Shown here piece after piece: positions 41,599-50,416 of a DNA stretch of 64,000 nt (position 1 is the first letter of the stretch; each line of letters starts with the position of its first letter). This DNA comes from Sporomusaceae bacterium UBA7701. Lineage in GTDB: Bacteria; Bacillota; Negativicutes; Sporomusales; UBA7701. The notes under the pieces were generated by a model, which made no database searches, was not told the origin of the DNA, and saw nothing but the letters and a program-made list of their open reading frames with translations. The position numbers were made by a program, and so were the translations under genes. The DNA is taken from NCBI GenBank assembly GCA_002482545.1, contig DLGF01000015.1, positions 62,001 through 126,000 on the forward strand. The letters are read 5' to 3'.

Positions 41599-44500
41599 AT
41601 GGAACAAACGGCGAATAACTATCAGGGACAATTTGTCCATCTTCATAATCACACCGAATACAGCCTGCTGGACGGAGCGAGCCGGGTCGGGAAACTCGTT
41701 GCGCGGGCCAAGGAGCTCGGCATGCCGGCGGTGGCGATAACCGATCACGGCACCATGTGCGGCGTGATCGATTTTTACAAACATGCTCAAAAGCAAGGCA
41801 TCAAGCCGGTCATTGGCTGCGAGGTGTATGTGGCGCCCCGGTCGCGGTCCGAGAAATCCGCGGGAGAAGGGGAAGCCTACTATCATCTGGTGCTGCTGGC
41901 CGAGAACGAACAGGGCTACCGCAATCTCATCGAACTGGTGTCGCGGGCCTACACCGAGGGGTTCTACTATAAGCCGCGGGTCGACAAAGAGTTGCTGCGG
42001 CAATACCGCGAAGGAATTATCGCCCTCAGTGCGTGCCTGGGGGGAGAAATTCCGGCCAAGCTTCTCAAAGGCGATCTGGAAGGGGCTGCGGAACTGACCC
42101 GTGAGTATGCGGATATCTTCGGCCGGGATAACTTTTTCATCGAGCTGCAGGACCACGGCATGCCGGAGCAGGCCACGGTCAATCCTCTGCTGGTGAAGCT
42201 GGCGGAGGAGAACGGACTGGGGCTGGTGGCGACCAACGACCTCCATTATATCGACCGGCAGGACGCTGAAAGCCATGACGTGCTGCTGTGCATCCAGACC
42301 GCGAAATCCGTGGATGATCCGAACCGGATGAAATTCCCCAGCAGCGAGTTTTATCTGAAGTCGGCCGACGAAATGGCCGCGTTGTTCAAGGCCTATCCGG
42401 AAGCGCTGGCCAATACCTGCCGGATCGCCGAGCGGTGCAATGTCAAGCTGGAGTTTGGCAAACTGTTTTTACCCGAATTCCCCATTCCATCCGCGCTGAC
42501 TCCGGATGAATATTTGCGGCAGCTCTGCGAGGAGCGGCTGCCCCGGCGATACGCCGAGGTGACGCGGGAGGTGACCGAGCGGCTCCGCTATGAGCTGTCC
42601 GTCATCGGCCAGATGGGGTTTTCCAGCTACTTCCTGATCGTCTGGGATTTTGTCAATTACGCCAAGGAGAACGGGATCGCCGTGGGGCCGGGAAGGGGCT
42701 CGGCCGCCGGCAGCGTGGTATCCTACCTCCTGGGGATCACCAATATCGACCCCCTGAAGTACGGGCTGCTGTTTGAGCGGTTTTTAAACCCCGAACGGGT
42801 GACGATGCCGGATATTGACATCGATTTCTGCTATGTGCAGCGGGGCAAGGTCATCGAATATGTGGCCGAACGTTACGGGGCGGACCGGGTGGCCCAGATC
42901 ATCACCTTCGGCACCATGGCGGCCAAGGCGGCCATTCGCGATGTCGGCCGGGCGCTCAACATGTCCTACGGCGATGTGGACCGCATCGCCAAGCTGGTGC
43001 CGAACGAGCTGGGAATCACTTTGACACGGGCGCTGGAGATCAGCAGCGAACTCAAGACGCTGTATGAGGCTGACCCGGACGTGAAGAAGCTGCTCGATCT
43101 GGCGATGAGCATCGAGGGGTTGCCGCGGCATGCCTCGACCCACGCCGCCGGAGTAGTCATCGCCAAAGAGCCGCTCACCCATTATGTCCCGCTGCAGAAT
43201 TCCACCGAAGGTTTTCTCACCACCCAGTTCGACAAGGACCGGATCGAAGAGATCGGCCTTCTGAAAATGGACCTTTTGGGCCTCCGGACGCTCACGGTGA
43301 TCGGGGATGCGTTGAATTTTATCCGGCAAAACCGCGGGCTTGACATCGATATCGACGCCATTCCGCTGGAGGATGCCAAAGCCTGCGCCATGCTGAGCGA
43401 AGGCGACACCGCCGGCGTCTTTCAGATGGAGTCCAGCGGCATGACCAATCTGGTCCGCGAACTCAAGCCGGAGCGGTTTGAAGACCTCATCCCGCTGGTG
43501 GCCCTTTACCGTCCCGGTCCGCTGGGCAGCGGCATGGTGACCGACTTCATCAACGGCCGGCACGGCCGGAAGCAGGTGACTTATCTCCATCCTTTGCTGG
43601 AGCCCATCCTGAAGGATACCTTCGGCGTCATCCTGTATCAGGAGCAGGTCATGCAAATCGCCTCGACCCTGGCCGGGTTCACGCTGGGACAGGCCGACCT
43701 GCTGCGACGGGCCATGGGCAAGAAAAAGCACGAGGTGCTGGCCGCGCAGCGGGAAACCTTCATGCAAGGCGCCGCCCAGCGCGGGATTGACGCCCGGTTG
43801 GCCGAGGAGATATTCAACCTCATGGCCCATTTCGCCGACTACGGGTTCAACAAATCCCACAGCGCCGCCTATGCCTTGGTGGCTTACCAGACGGCTTACC
43901 TTAAGGCCCATTATCCTGAGGAGTTTATGGCCGCCCTGCTTTCCAGCGTCATGGGGACCAACGACAAGGTCAGCTTCTATATCGAAGAATGCCGGCGCAT
44001 GGGGCTGGCGGTGCTTCCGCCGGATATCAACGCCAGTGCCGCCGGCTTCACGGTGGACGGCACCGGGATTCGTTTCGGCCTGGCCGGGGTCAAAAATGTA
44101 GGTGAAAATGCCATTTCGAATATTGTCCAGTCGAGGAACGAGGGCGGACGATTCGTTTCCCTGGTGGATTTCTGCACCCGGCTGGATATGCGGGTGGTCA
44201 ACAAACGGGTCATCGAGAGCCTGATCAAATGCGGGGCGTTTGATTCGCTGGGCTGGAAGCGTTCCCAGCTAACGGCCGTTCTGGATCAGGCCGTCGATAT
44301 CGCGGCCGTCCGGCAGCGGGACCTGGCCAGCGGCCAGATGGGTCTTTTTGGGGATGAACCCAGCTCGAACGCCGACTCCATCATGCCGCCGGCGCTCGAC
44401 GAGTTTCCGACCGACGAACTGCTGGCCATGGAAAAGGAAATGACCGGTTTTTATGTTACCGGTCACCCTTTGGATAAATATCGGGAATTGATGAAACAAT

Positions 44501-45063
44501 ACACGCCCATCGGCCTTTTGGCCGGCGGGGAATATAACGACGGCCAGCCCGTAAGGGTTGCCGGCCTTATCGGCAGCGCCAAACGCATCACTACCAAGAG
44601 CGGCGGCATGATGTGCTTCGTATCGCTGGAAGACTTCACCGAACAGGTGGAGGTGGTGGTGTTCCCCCGCCTGTTCGACAAAGTCAGCCGCCTGCTGCTG
44701 GTCGACACGGCGGTGGCTGTAGCCGGCCGGCTGAATGTGAGCGACGAAACGGTCAAGGTGATCGCCGAAGGGGTGACGACGCTGGAGGGCGACAACGGCG
44801 GCCCGACGGGCGGCAACGGACATCCCGGCCCGAAGCGCGGCGAGGTCCGGCTGAAACTGCGCAAAGCGCAGGAAACACCCCAGGTGTTTGAAGAGCTGAA
44901 GGAAATCTTCGCCCAGTACCGGGGATCAACCGTTACCTATCTCCACTTTGTCGACACCCGGCGGGTGGTCAAGTCCGACGCCCAATACTGGATCGAGCCG
45001 ACCCCGGAAGCTGTTGCGGCGCTGGAAAAAGTGCTGGGGCCCGGCACCGTCCAGGTGGGATAA
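41599..45063 (+). CDS. dnaE: DNA polymerase III subunit alpha (DnaE)
   Basis: 1154 residues from ATG 41599, 8 nt after GGGGGAG. Replicative polymerase of the DnaE1 class. PHP domain at the N-terminus (FVHLHNHTEYSLLDGAS, ITDHGTMCGV). Polymerase palm motifs are GPGRGSAAGSVVSYLLGI and MPDIDIDF. A fingers region (GLPRHASTHAAGVVIAKEP) precedes an HhH/OB-fold C-terminus (GHPLDKYRELM, VRVAGLIGSAKRI). Length and order are those of E. coli-type DnaE rather than PolC. Convergent with the DUF218 gene, only 5 nt between stop codons. Confidence 0.97.
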   Translation: MEQTANNYQGQFVHLHNHTEYSLLDGASRVGKLVARAKELGMPAVAITDHGTMCGVIDFYKHAQKQGIKPVIGCEVYVAPRSRSEKSAGEGEAYYHLVLLAENEQGYRNLIELVSRAYTEGFYYKPRVDKELLRQYREGIIALSACLGGEIPAKLLKGDLEGAAELTREYADIFGRDNFFIELQDHGMPEQATVNPLLVKLAEENGLGLVATNDLHYIDRQDAESHDVLLCIQTAKSVDDPNRMKFPSSEFYLKSADEMAALFKAYPEALANTCRIAERCNVKLEFGKLFLPEFPIPSALTPDEYLRQLCEERLPRRYAEVTREVTERLRYELSVIGQMGFSSYFLIVWDFVNYAKENGIAVGPGRGSAAGSVVSYLLGITNIDPLKYGLLFERFLNPERVTMPDIDIDFCYVQRGKVIEYVAERYGADRVAQIITFGTMAAKAAIRDVGRALNMSYGDVDRIAKLVPNELGITLTRALEISSELKTLYEADPDVKKLLDLAMSIEGLPRHASTHAAGVVIAKEPLTHYVPLQNSTEGFLTTQFDKDRIEEIGLLKMDLLGLRTLTVIGDALNFIRQNRGLDIDIDAIPLEDAKACAMLSEGDTAGVFQMESSGMTNLVRELKPERFEDLIPLVALYRPGPLGSGMVTDFINGRHGRKQVTYLHPLLEPILKDTFGVILYQEQVMQIASTLAGFTLGQADLLRRAMGKKKHEVLAAQRETFMQGAAQRGIDARLAEEIFNLMAHFADYGFNKSHSAAYALVAYQTAYLKAHYPEEFMAALLSSVMGTNDKVSFYIEECRRMGLAVLPPDINASAAGFTVDGTGIRFGLAGVKNVGENAISNIVQSRNEGGRFVSLVDFCTRLDMRVVNKRVIESLIKCGAFDSLGWKRSQLTAVLDQAVDIAAVRQRDLASGQMGLFGDEPSSNADSIMPPALDEFPTDELLAMEKEMTGFYVTGHPLDKYRELMKQYTPIGLLAGGEYNDGQPVRVAGLIGSAKRITTKSGGMMCFVSLEDFTEQVEVVVFPRLFDKVSRLLLVDTAVAVAGRLNVSDETVKVIAEGVTTLEGDNGGPTGGNGHPGPKRGEVRLKLRKAQETPQVFEELKEIFAQYRGSTVTYLHFVDTRRVVKSDAQYWIEPTPEAVAALEKVLGPGTVQVG

Positions 45064-45068
45064 ACGAT

Positions 45069-45647
45069 TTATTGGCGGGAGGCGGCCAGCAGCAGCATGG
45101 CGGCTCCTTCCCGCAGATACTGCGTGACGGTGAGATAGAGGCTGTCCGCCATCGGCGCCGGCGCGGCGGTGGCGTCGATATGGAGCAGGCGGGCCAGGGA
45201 CAGGGCGCGGTGGATGTGGGACGCGCTGGAGACGATAATGGCCCGCCGGAAGCCTTGTTCCGCCATGATGGCCCGGGAGTTGGCCAGATTCTGGTAAGTA
45301 TTGAAGGAAGCCGCTTCCAGGTGGATGGCGGCGGCGGGAACGCCATGCGCCACCAGATAATCGCGCATGGCGTTCGCCTCGCTTTCCTCTTCATCCCGCC
45401 CTTGGGCTCCGCTGACGATGATCTGCGGGGCGTAGCCTTGCCGATACAGCCGGAGGGCTTCGTCGAGCCTCAGGCGCAGCATGGCGCCCGGCTCGCGGCC
45501 GGCAAGCTTGGCGCCGAGGATGATCAGGACATCCGCCGGGACCGGTTTGGTCGTTTTTCCGGCGGCGATAATGGGGATTTCCACCGTAACGGCTATCAAT
45601 AGCGCGATGACCAATAGATACGTACACCAACGTTTCGTCAGGTTCAT
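45069..45647 (-). CDS. YdcF/ElyC/SanA-type DUF218 envelope protein
   Basis: 192 residues from ATG 45647, which follows GGGAGGCCTT; longer readings extend into the leader. One N-terminal membrane segment (TYLLVIALLIAVTVEIPIIAAG) anchors an extracytoplasmic DUF218 domain: DVLIILGAKLAG, RLRLDEALRLYRQG, IIVSGAQGRDEEESEANAMRDYL and VSSASHIHRALSLARL. In diderms these proteins help envelope integrity and lipid-carrier recycling. Promoter at about 45786. Its stop lies 5 nt from the dnaE stop. Confidence 0.92.
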   Translation of the reverse strand: MNLTKRWCTYLLVIALLIAVTVEIPIIAAGKTTKPVPADVLIILGAKLAGREPGAMLRLRLDEALRLYRQGYAPQIIVSGAQGRDEEESEANAMRDYLVAHGVPAAAIHLEAASFNTYQNLANSRAIMAEQGFRRAIIVSSASHIHRALSLARLLHIDATAAPAPMADSLYLTVTQYLREGAAMLLLAASRQ

Positions 45648-46095
45648 AAGGCCTCCCGTCAGCCTTGGTTTGTCTACAATCTTCCACCCGGCCGAGGCCG
45701 GGCGCTTTTGCCTCGCCGGTGCGGAAACCCGGCTTCTTCTTCCGATAAGGCTTGGCACGCAAGGCGGAGTTTCTCTCTGTAAGTTATTATAGCACCGGAC
45801 CGTCCGGCGGTAAAATTGGGACGGCTTCCGCCGCGATGCTTGAATATGGGGCAATGCGGTTAAGCTAATACCGGAGTTTCGGCAAGCGATTGTGACAAAT
45901 ATGTGAAGTCAAGAGGAATTCCGCCGGTTGCTCGCGAAAAAAATATGCCGTGCTTTTATCGCGGACGGAAAGAGCGTCCCGGTGAAAAAACGGGGGACAC
46001 TTCGTGCTCTCTGCCGGCGGGTAACGCCGGAAACTCCGCCGCTGGCGGCGGACAAGCCGGCTTCATGCCGAATAAGTTGACAGGAGGCTTTGAGG
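45648..46095. other. 448-nt divergent intergenic region
   Basis: No gene is seen. It holds the promoter of the DUF218 gene and, on the etfB side, GC-rich hairpins CCGGCG/CGCCGG (46014-46030) and CCGCC/GGCGG (46036-46048) close to the etfB ribosome-binding site. No consensus promoter for etfB was identified. Confidence 0.55.
45786..45820 (-). promoter_or_regulatory. Possible promoter of the DUF218 gene with an internal dyad
   Basis: On the minus strand TATAAT (45791-45786) is preceded, at 17 nt, by a weak -35, TTTACC. The spacer contains the dyad CCGGAC-C-GTCCGG at 45795-45807, in the position MerR-type or repressor operators may take. Confidence 0.4.
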
Positions 46096-46881
46096 ATGGA
46101 AATCGTCGTCTGCGTCAAACAGGTGCCTGACACCACCGAAGTCAAAATCGACCCTCAGACCAACACGCTGATCCGTCAGGGGGTTCCAAGCATTGTCAAT
46201 CCTTTTGACAAAAACGCCGTGGAAGCGGCATTGCAGCTAAAAGAAAAGCACGGCGGCAAGGTGACTGTAATTTCCATGGGGCCGCCCCAGGCTAAAGAGG
46301 CCTTAAAGGAATGTGTGGCCATGGGCGCCGATGCGGCCATTTTGATCAGCGACCGGGCCTTTGGCGGGTCCGATACGCTCGCCACCAGCTATACGCTGGC
46401 CGCGGCCATCCGGAAGCTTGGAACTTATGATGTTATTTTGTGCGGCAAACAGGCGATCGATGGAGATACGGCCCAGGTAGGACCGGAAATCGCCGAGCAC
46501 TTGGGGATCGCGCAGGTGACCTATGCGGCGAAAGTTGACGTCGAGGGCGACACGGCCCGGGTGGAGCGCGAGCATGAAGACGGGTATGAGGTAATCGAAG
46601 CCAAATTGCCGGTGCTTCTTACCGCCGTCAAATCCATCAACGAGCCGCGGTACCCGACCGTCAAGGGAACGATGCGGGCCAACCGCGCCGAAATTCCGGT
46701 GTGGACGGTGGCTGATCTGGAGGTGGATGCTGCAAGGCTTGGGCTCAAGGGATCGCCCACTCAGGTTCGGAAAATTTTCACTCCCAGGCAACGCACCCAG
46801 GGGGTCGTCATCCAAAAGGATACGGCCCGTGAAGCGGTGGCCGAACTGGTGCAGAAACTTTCGGAAGCCAAGATTGTGTAG
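46096..46881 (+). CDS. etfB: Electron transfer flavoprotein subunit beta (FixA/EtfB)
   Basis: 261 residues from ATG 46096 after CAGGAGG. It binds FAD/AMP with EtfA. Blocks are IVVCVKQVPDTTEVKI, NPFDKNAVEAALQLKEKHGG, YDVILCGKQAIDGDTAQVGP and INEPRYPTVKGTM. The etfB-etfA order with a ferredoxin-fused EtfA is typical of electron-bifurcating or caffeyl-CoA-reductase-type Etf in anaerobes. 15 nt separate it from etfA. Confidence 0.96.
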   Translation: MEIVVCVKQVPDTTEVKIDPQTNTLIRQGVPSIVNPFDKNAVEAALQLKEKHGGKVTVISMGPPQAKEALKECVAMGADAAILISDRAFGGSDTLATSYTLAAAIRKLGTYDVILCGKQAIDGDTAQVGPEIAEHLGIAQVTYAAKVDVEGDTARVEREHEDGYEVIEAKLPVLLTAVKSINEPRYPTVKGTMRANRAEIPVWTVADLEVDAARLGLKGSPTQVRKIFTPRQRTQGVVIQKDTAREAVAELVQKLSEAKIV

Positions 46882-46896
46882 TGGAGGGTGTGAAGA

Positions 46897-48096
46897 TTGG
46901 CGATAAAAGTAGTTAAAGACCAATGCATCGGCTGCGGTGCCTGCGTTGCGGCCTGTCCCTTCGGGGCGATCGAAATGCAGGAGGACGCCAAGGCCTTTAT
47001 CACCGAAGCCTGTACCGCCTGCGGAGCCTGTGTGGACACTTGCCCGGTCGGCGCGATTGTCCGGGAAGAGGAAGAAAAACAGGTCCAGATGGATAAAAAT
47101 GCCTACCGGGATGTCTGGGTGTTTATGGAGCAAGCCGACGGAAAGCTCCGCAACGTGGGGCTGGAACTCCTCGGCGAAGGGCGCAAACTGGCCGACGCCA
47201 CAGGTCAAAAGCTTTGCGGCGTGCTCATCGGCGAGGCGGCGGAGAGCCTGGCGAAAGAGGGTTTCGCCGCCGGAGCGGACAAGGTCTATCTGGTCGAGGC
47301 CCCCGAGTTCAGACATTATAGCACGGACGCCTATACTCTGACCATGGTGGACCTCATTCAAGCCTATAAGCCATCCGTTATTTTGCTGGGGGCGACCAAC
47401 GACGGCCGCGACCTGGGGCCGAGAGTCGCCTGCCGGGTGGGCACCGGCCTGACGGCCGACTGTACCGGGCTCGGCATCGACGAAGCAACCGGGCTGGTTG
47501 CCTGGACCCGGCCAGCCTTTGGCGGCAACATCATGGCCACCATCCTTTGTCCGGAGCACCGGCCGCAGATGGGAACGGTCCGGCCGACCGTCTTCAAGAA
47601 GCCGGCTATGGATTATTCCCGCAGCGGCGAAATCATCCGGCGAACCAGCAGGGTAAAGCCGGATGACATCCGGACCAAGGTGCTGGAAGTGATGAAAATG
47701 TGCACAGCCGCCGTGAACCTGGAGGAAGCCGAGATCATCGTCTCCGGCGGGCGCGGCCTCTGCAAGCCGGAGAACTTCAAATACGTGGAGGAACTGGCGG
47801 CGGTCCTGGGCGCCGCGGTCGGCGCTTCCCGGGCCGCGGTCGACGCGGGCTGGAAGCCACATCTCCACCAGGTGGGGCAGACCGGCAAAACGGTTGGGCC
47901 CAAGATCTATTTCGCCTGCGGGATTTCCGGGGCGATCCAGCATCTGGCGGGCATGTCCTCCTCCGATATCGTCATCGCGATCAATAAGGACCCCGAGGCG
48001 CCTATCTTCAAGGTGGCCGACTACGGTCTTGTCGGGGATGTGATGGAAGTGCTGCCGATTCTTACGGAAGAGCTCCGTAAGCTAAAACAAGCGTAA
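46897..48096 (+). CDS. etfA: Electron transfer flavoprotein subunit alpha with N-terminal 2[4Fe-4S] ferredoxin domain
   Basis: 399 residues; TTG 46897 follows GGAGGGTG. Residues 1-60 form a bacterial ferredoxin: C10, C13, C16 with C49, and C20 with C39, C42, C45. The EtfA body follows (WVFMEQADGKLRNVGLELLG). The FAD site contains SGGRGL, VGASRAAVDAGW, GQTGKTVGPKIYFACGISGAIQH and INKDPEAPIF. Similar fusions (CarE type) link a ferredoxin to the flavin of bifurcating Etf complexes. No acyl-CoA dehydrogenase gene adjoins. Confidence 0.96.
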   Translation: MAIKVVKDQCIGCGACVAACPFGAIEMQEDAKAFITEACTACGACVDTCPVGAIVREEEEKQVQMDKNAYRDVWVFMEQADGKLRNVGLELLGEGRKLADATGQKLCGVLIGEAAESLAKEGFAAGADKVYLVEAPEFRHYSTDAYTLTMVDLIQAYKPSVILLGATNDGRDLGPRVACRVGTGLTADCTGLGIDEATGLVAWTRPAFGGNIMATILCPEHRPQMGTVRPTVFKKPAMDYSRSGEIIRRTSRVKPDDIRTKVLEVMKMCTAAVNLEEAEIIVSGGRGLCKPENFKYVEELAAVLGAAVGASRAAVDAGWKPHLHQVGQTGKTVGPKIYFACGISGAIQHLAGMSSSDIVIAINKDPEAPIFKVADYGLVGDVMEVLPILTEELRKLKQA

Positions 48097-48420
48097 GGAA
48101 ATGAAGGGCCGCAAGATTCCGCCAGAGCCGGTTGTCAGCCGGAAGGGCGCGAGTCTTGCGGCTCGGTTGCGCCGGCCCAGGCGAGGGACTAGGACCGTCC
48201 CGTGACCGAACCGCCGGCGGGATAAACCATGTCCCGAACGCCACGGTCGAATGAAAACCCCGGACAAAATGCAAATGATATGGAGCAGATGCGGTCATTT
48301 AGCAGGAATAAGCGGTGAGGCGGAGAAAGAAGCAATTTATAGGCCTTTCTTACTGCCCCTATTCAGGACAAGTAGGGCTTTGCAAGGGAAGACAATTATT
48401 CTAGTACCAGGAGGTCCATT
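48097..48420. other. 324-nt intergenic region with a large hairpin
   Basis: GCCGCAAGA (48108-48116) pairs with TCTTGCGGC (48154-48162). Nested inside are CGCC/GGCG and a CCGG/CCGG hairpin, giving a 55-nt structured RNA just after etfA, without a U-tract. The rest, up to the 66-aa gene, shows a CCCTA/TAGGG stem and no gene. Confidence 0.5.
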
Positions 48421-48621
48421 ATGTGGACAGTGGTGTATATTGCAGCTAACCGCAACCAGGCTGAACGGATCAGAGAACTGCTCTTCAAGGAAGACATTCT
48501 TGCCAATATCAGGCCGGCAGGTATATCTACGATCGGCGGGGATGGATTATACGAGGTAATGGTGCTGGAATCCGAGGCTGACGAGGCCCATATGGCGATT
48601 TGTCAGTTTGCGGTCAAATAA
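48421..48621 (+). CDS. Small DUF2007-like protein, 66 aa
   Basis: ATG 48421 follows CCAGGAGGTCCATT. MWTVVYIAANRNQAERIREL, then GLYEVMVLESEADEAH, is a compact ferredoxin-like alpha/beta fold of the DUF2007 or putative signal-transducing type. It lies 19 nt before the pyruvate kinase gene, so the two are probably co-transcribed. Function unknown. Confidence 0.8.
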   Translation: MWTVVYIAANRNQAERIRELLFKEDILANIRPAGISTIGGDGLYEVMVLESEADEAHMAICQFAVK

Positions 48622-48640
48622 ATAGGGGGAGTGGCAGCCT

Positions 48641-50395
48641 ATGCCTAAGAAAACAAAGATTATTTGTACGGTCGGTCCGAGCACCGACTCGCTTGAGGTC
48701 TTAGAAGCGCTGATCAAGGGCGGAATGAACGTCGCCCGGTTTAACTTTTCGCATGGGACTCACGAAGATCACGCCAGACGTATTGCGCTGGTGCGCGAAG
48801 CGGCGGCGAACCTCAAGGCGCCTGTCGCGCTGATGCTGGACAACAAAGGGCCGGAGATGCGGATCGGGAAGATTTCCGCCGGAAAAGTCCTGTTGACGCA
48901 GGGGCAGCGCTTTGTGCTGACCGCCAAGGATATTGACGGCAGCTGCGAGGGTGTATCGGTAAATCATAAAGGCCTGCCGCAGGAGGTTGCGTCAGGCAAT
49001 GTCATCCTGCTCTCGGACGGCCTGATCAGCCTGAAGGTGGAAGCCGTCGAGGGCGATGAAATTGTGACTACGGTGCTGAACGGAGGTCCGCTCAGCAGCA
49101 ACAAGCGGGTGGCTGTGCCTGGCGTAGCCGTCAATCTGCCCCCTCTCTCGGAGCAGGATGTCAAAGATATCCTGTTCGGGGTCGAGCAGGGCATGGACTT
49201 CGTCGCGGCGTCTTTTGTGCAGCGGGCGGCGGATGTGCTGGCGATCCGTAAGGTGCTGGAAGAAGCGGACTTCAATATGGACATCATCGCCAAGATCGAA
49301 AATGCCGAAGGAGTCAAAAATATCGATGAAATTCTCAAAGTCGCGGACGGCGTAATGGTGGCCCGAGGCGACCTCGGCGTGGAAATCCCGACCGAGGAAG
49401 TGCCGCTTGTCCAAAAGACGCTGATCGAAAAGTGCAACAAAGTGGGCAAGCCGGTCATCACGGCTACCCAGATGCTCGAATCCATGCTGACCAATCCCCG
49501 CCCGACGCGCGCCGAGGCCAGCGACGTGGCCAACGCGATCTTCGACGGCAGCGACGCCATCATGCTGAGCGGGGAAACGGCTGCGGGCCAATACCCGGTC
49601 GAGGCGCTGGAGACGATGGCGCGGATCGCTGCCCGTACCGAAGCGGCCTTAAATTATGGCGACATTTTACTGGCCAAAGGGCTGGCCTCCCAGCGCACCA
49701 CTACCGGCGCTGTCAGCCACGCTACCGTTCAGGTCGCCCACGAACTGGGAGCCGCCGCCATCCTTACGGCCACCGAGTCCGGCTATACCGCCCGGATGGT
49801 ATCCCGGTATCGCCCTCAGGCCACGATTGTGGCGGTGACGCCCCGGGAGAAAGCCGCCCGGAGGATGCAGCTCCTGTGGGGTGTACAGACGGTGCTGGGA
49901 CCGGCGTCGAAAAATACCGACGAAATGGTTGCAAGCGCGATTGCCGTTTCGCAGACGGCGGGACTCGTCAAAAATGGCGATCTGGTCGTCATCACCGCCG
50001 GCGTGCCGGCCGGAACCTCGGGGACGACCAATATGATCCGCGTCCATGTGGTCGGGAATATCCTGCTCAGAGGAACCGGGGTGGGGCAGCGGGTCGTGTC
50101 GGGAAAGATTTGCGTAGCCAATTCGATGAAGGACGTCAAGGCCAAGTTTCAGCCCGGCGATATTCTGGTGATCGCCAGCGTGGACGAAGAAACGGCCCCC
50201 TATGCGGCGAAAGCCTCGGCCATCGTGACCGAGGAAGGCGGCCTGACAAGTCATGCGGCCATTATTGGCATCAGCTACGGGCTGCCGGTCGTCGTCGGCG
50301 TCGACGGGGCCACGGAGCGCCTGGGCGACGGGATGACGGTCACGGTCGATTCAGCCCGCGGCATCCTGTACCAGGGTGAAATCAACGCTAAGTAA
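48641..50395 (+). CDS. pyk: Pyruvate kinase with C-terminal PEP-utilizer domain
   Basis: 584 residues; ATG 48641 follows AGGGGGAGTGGCAGCCT. It makes pyruvate and ATP from phosphoenolpyruvate. TIM barrel: TKIICTVGPSTDS, GGMNVARFNFSHG, IAKIENAEGVKNIDEIL and MVARGDLGVEIP. The C-domain reaches about residue 470. A PEP-utilizer (His-swivel) domain follows, with GGLTSHAAIIGISYGLP keeping the conserved histidine. This extension occurs in many Firmicutes. Followed 21 nt later by an unknown membrane-anchored protein gene. Confidence 0.97.
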   Translation: MPKKTKIICTVGPSTDSLEVLEALIKGGMNVARFNFSHGTHEDHARRIALVREAAANLKAPVALMLDNKGPEMRIGKISAGKVLLTQGQRFVLTAKDIDGSCEGVSVNHKGLPQEVASGNVILLSDGLISLKVEAVEGDEIVTTVLNGGPLSSNKRVAVPGVAVNLPPLSEQDVKDILFGVEQGMDFVAASFVQRAADVLAIRKVLEEADFNMDIIAKIENAEGVKNIDEILKVADGVMVARGDLGVEIPTEEVPLVQKTLIEKCNKVGKPVITATQMLESMLTNPRPTRAEASDVANAIFDGSDAIMLSGETAAGQYPVEALETMARIAARTEAALNYGDILLAKGLASQRTTTGAVSHATVQVAHELGAAAILTATESGYTARMVSRYRPQATIVAVTPREKAARRMQLLWGVQTVLGPASKNTDEMVASAIAVSQTAGLVKNGDLVVITAGVPAGTSGTTNMIRVHVVGNILLRGTGVGQRVVSGKICVANSMKDVKAKFQPGDILVIASVDEETAPYAAKASAIVTEEGGLTSHAAIIGISYGLPVVVGVDGATERLGDGMTVTVDSARGILYQGEINAK

Positions 50396-50416
50396 GTTAG
50401 GCAAGGGGAGACGCCG

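Noticed and set aside
45885..45915. Rex- or CRP-like site TTGTGA...TGTGAA upstream of etfB
   Set aside because: The half-sites are direct, not inverted, so it does not form the dyad these regulators need.
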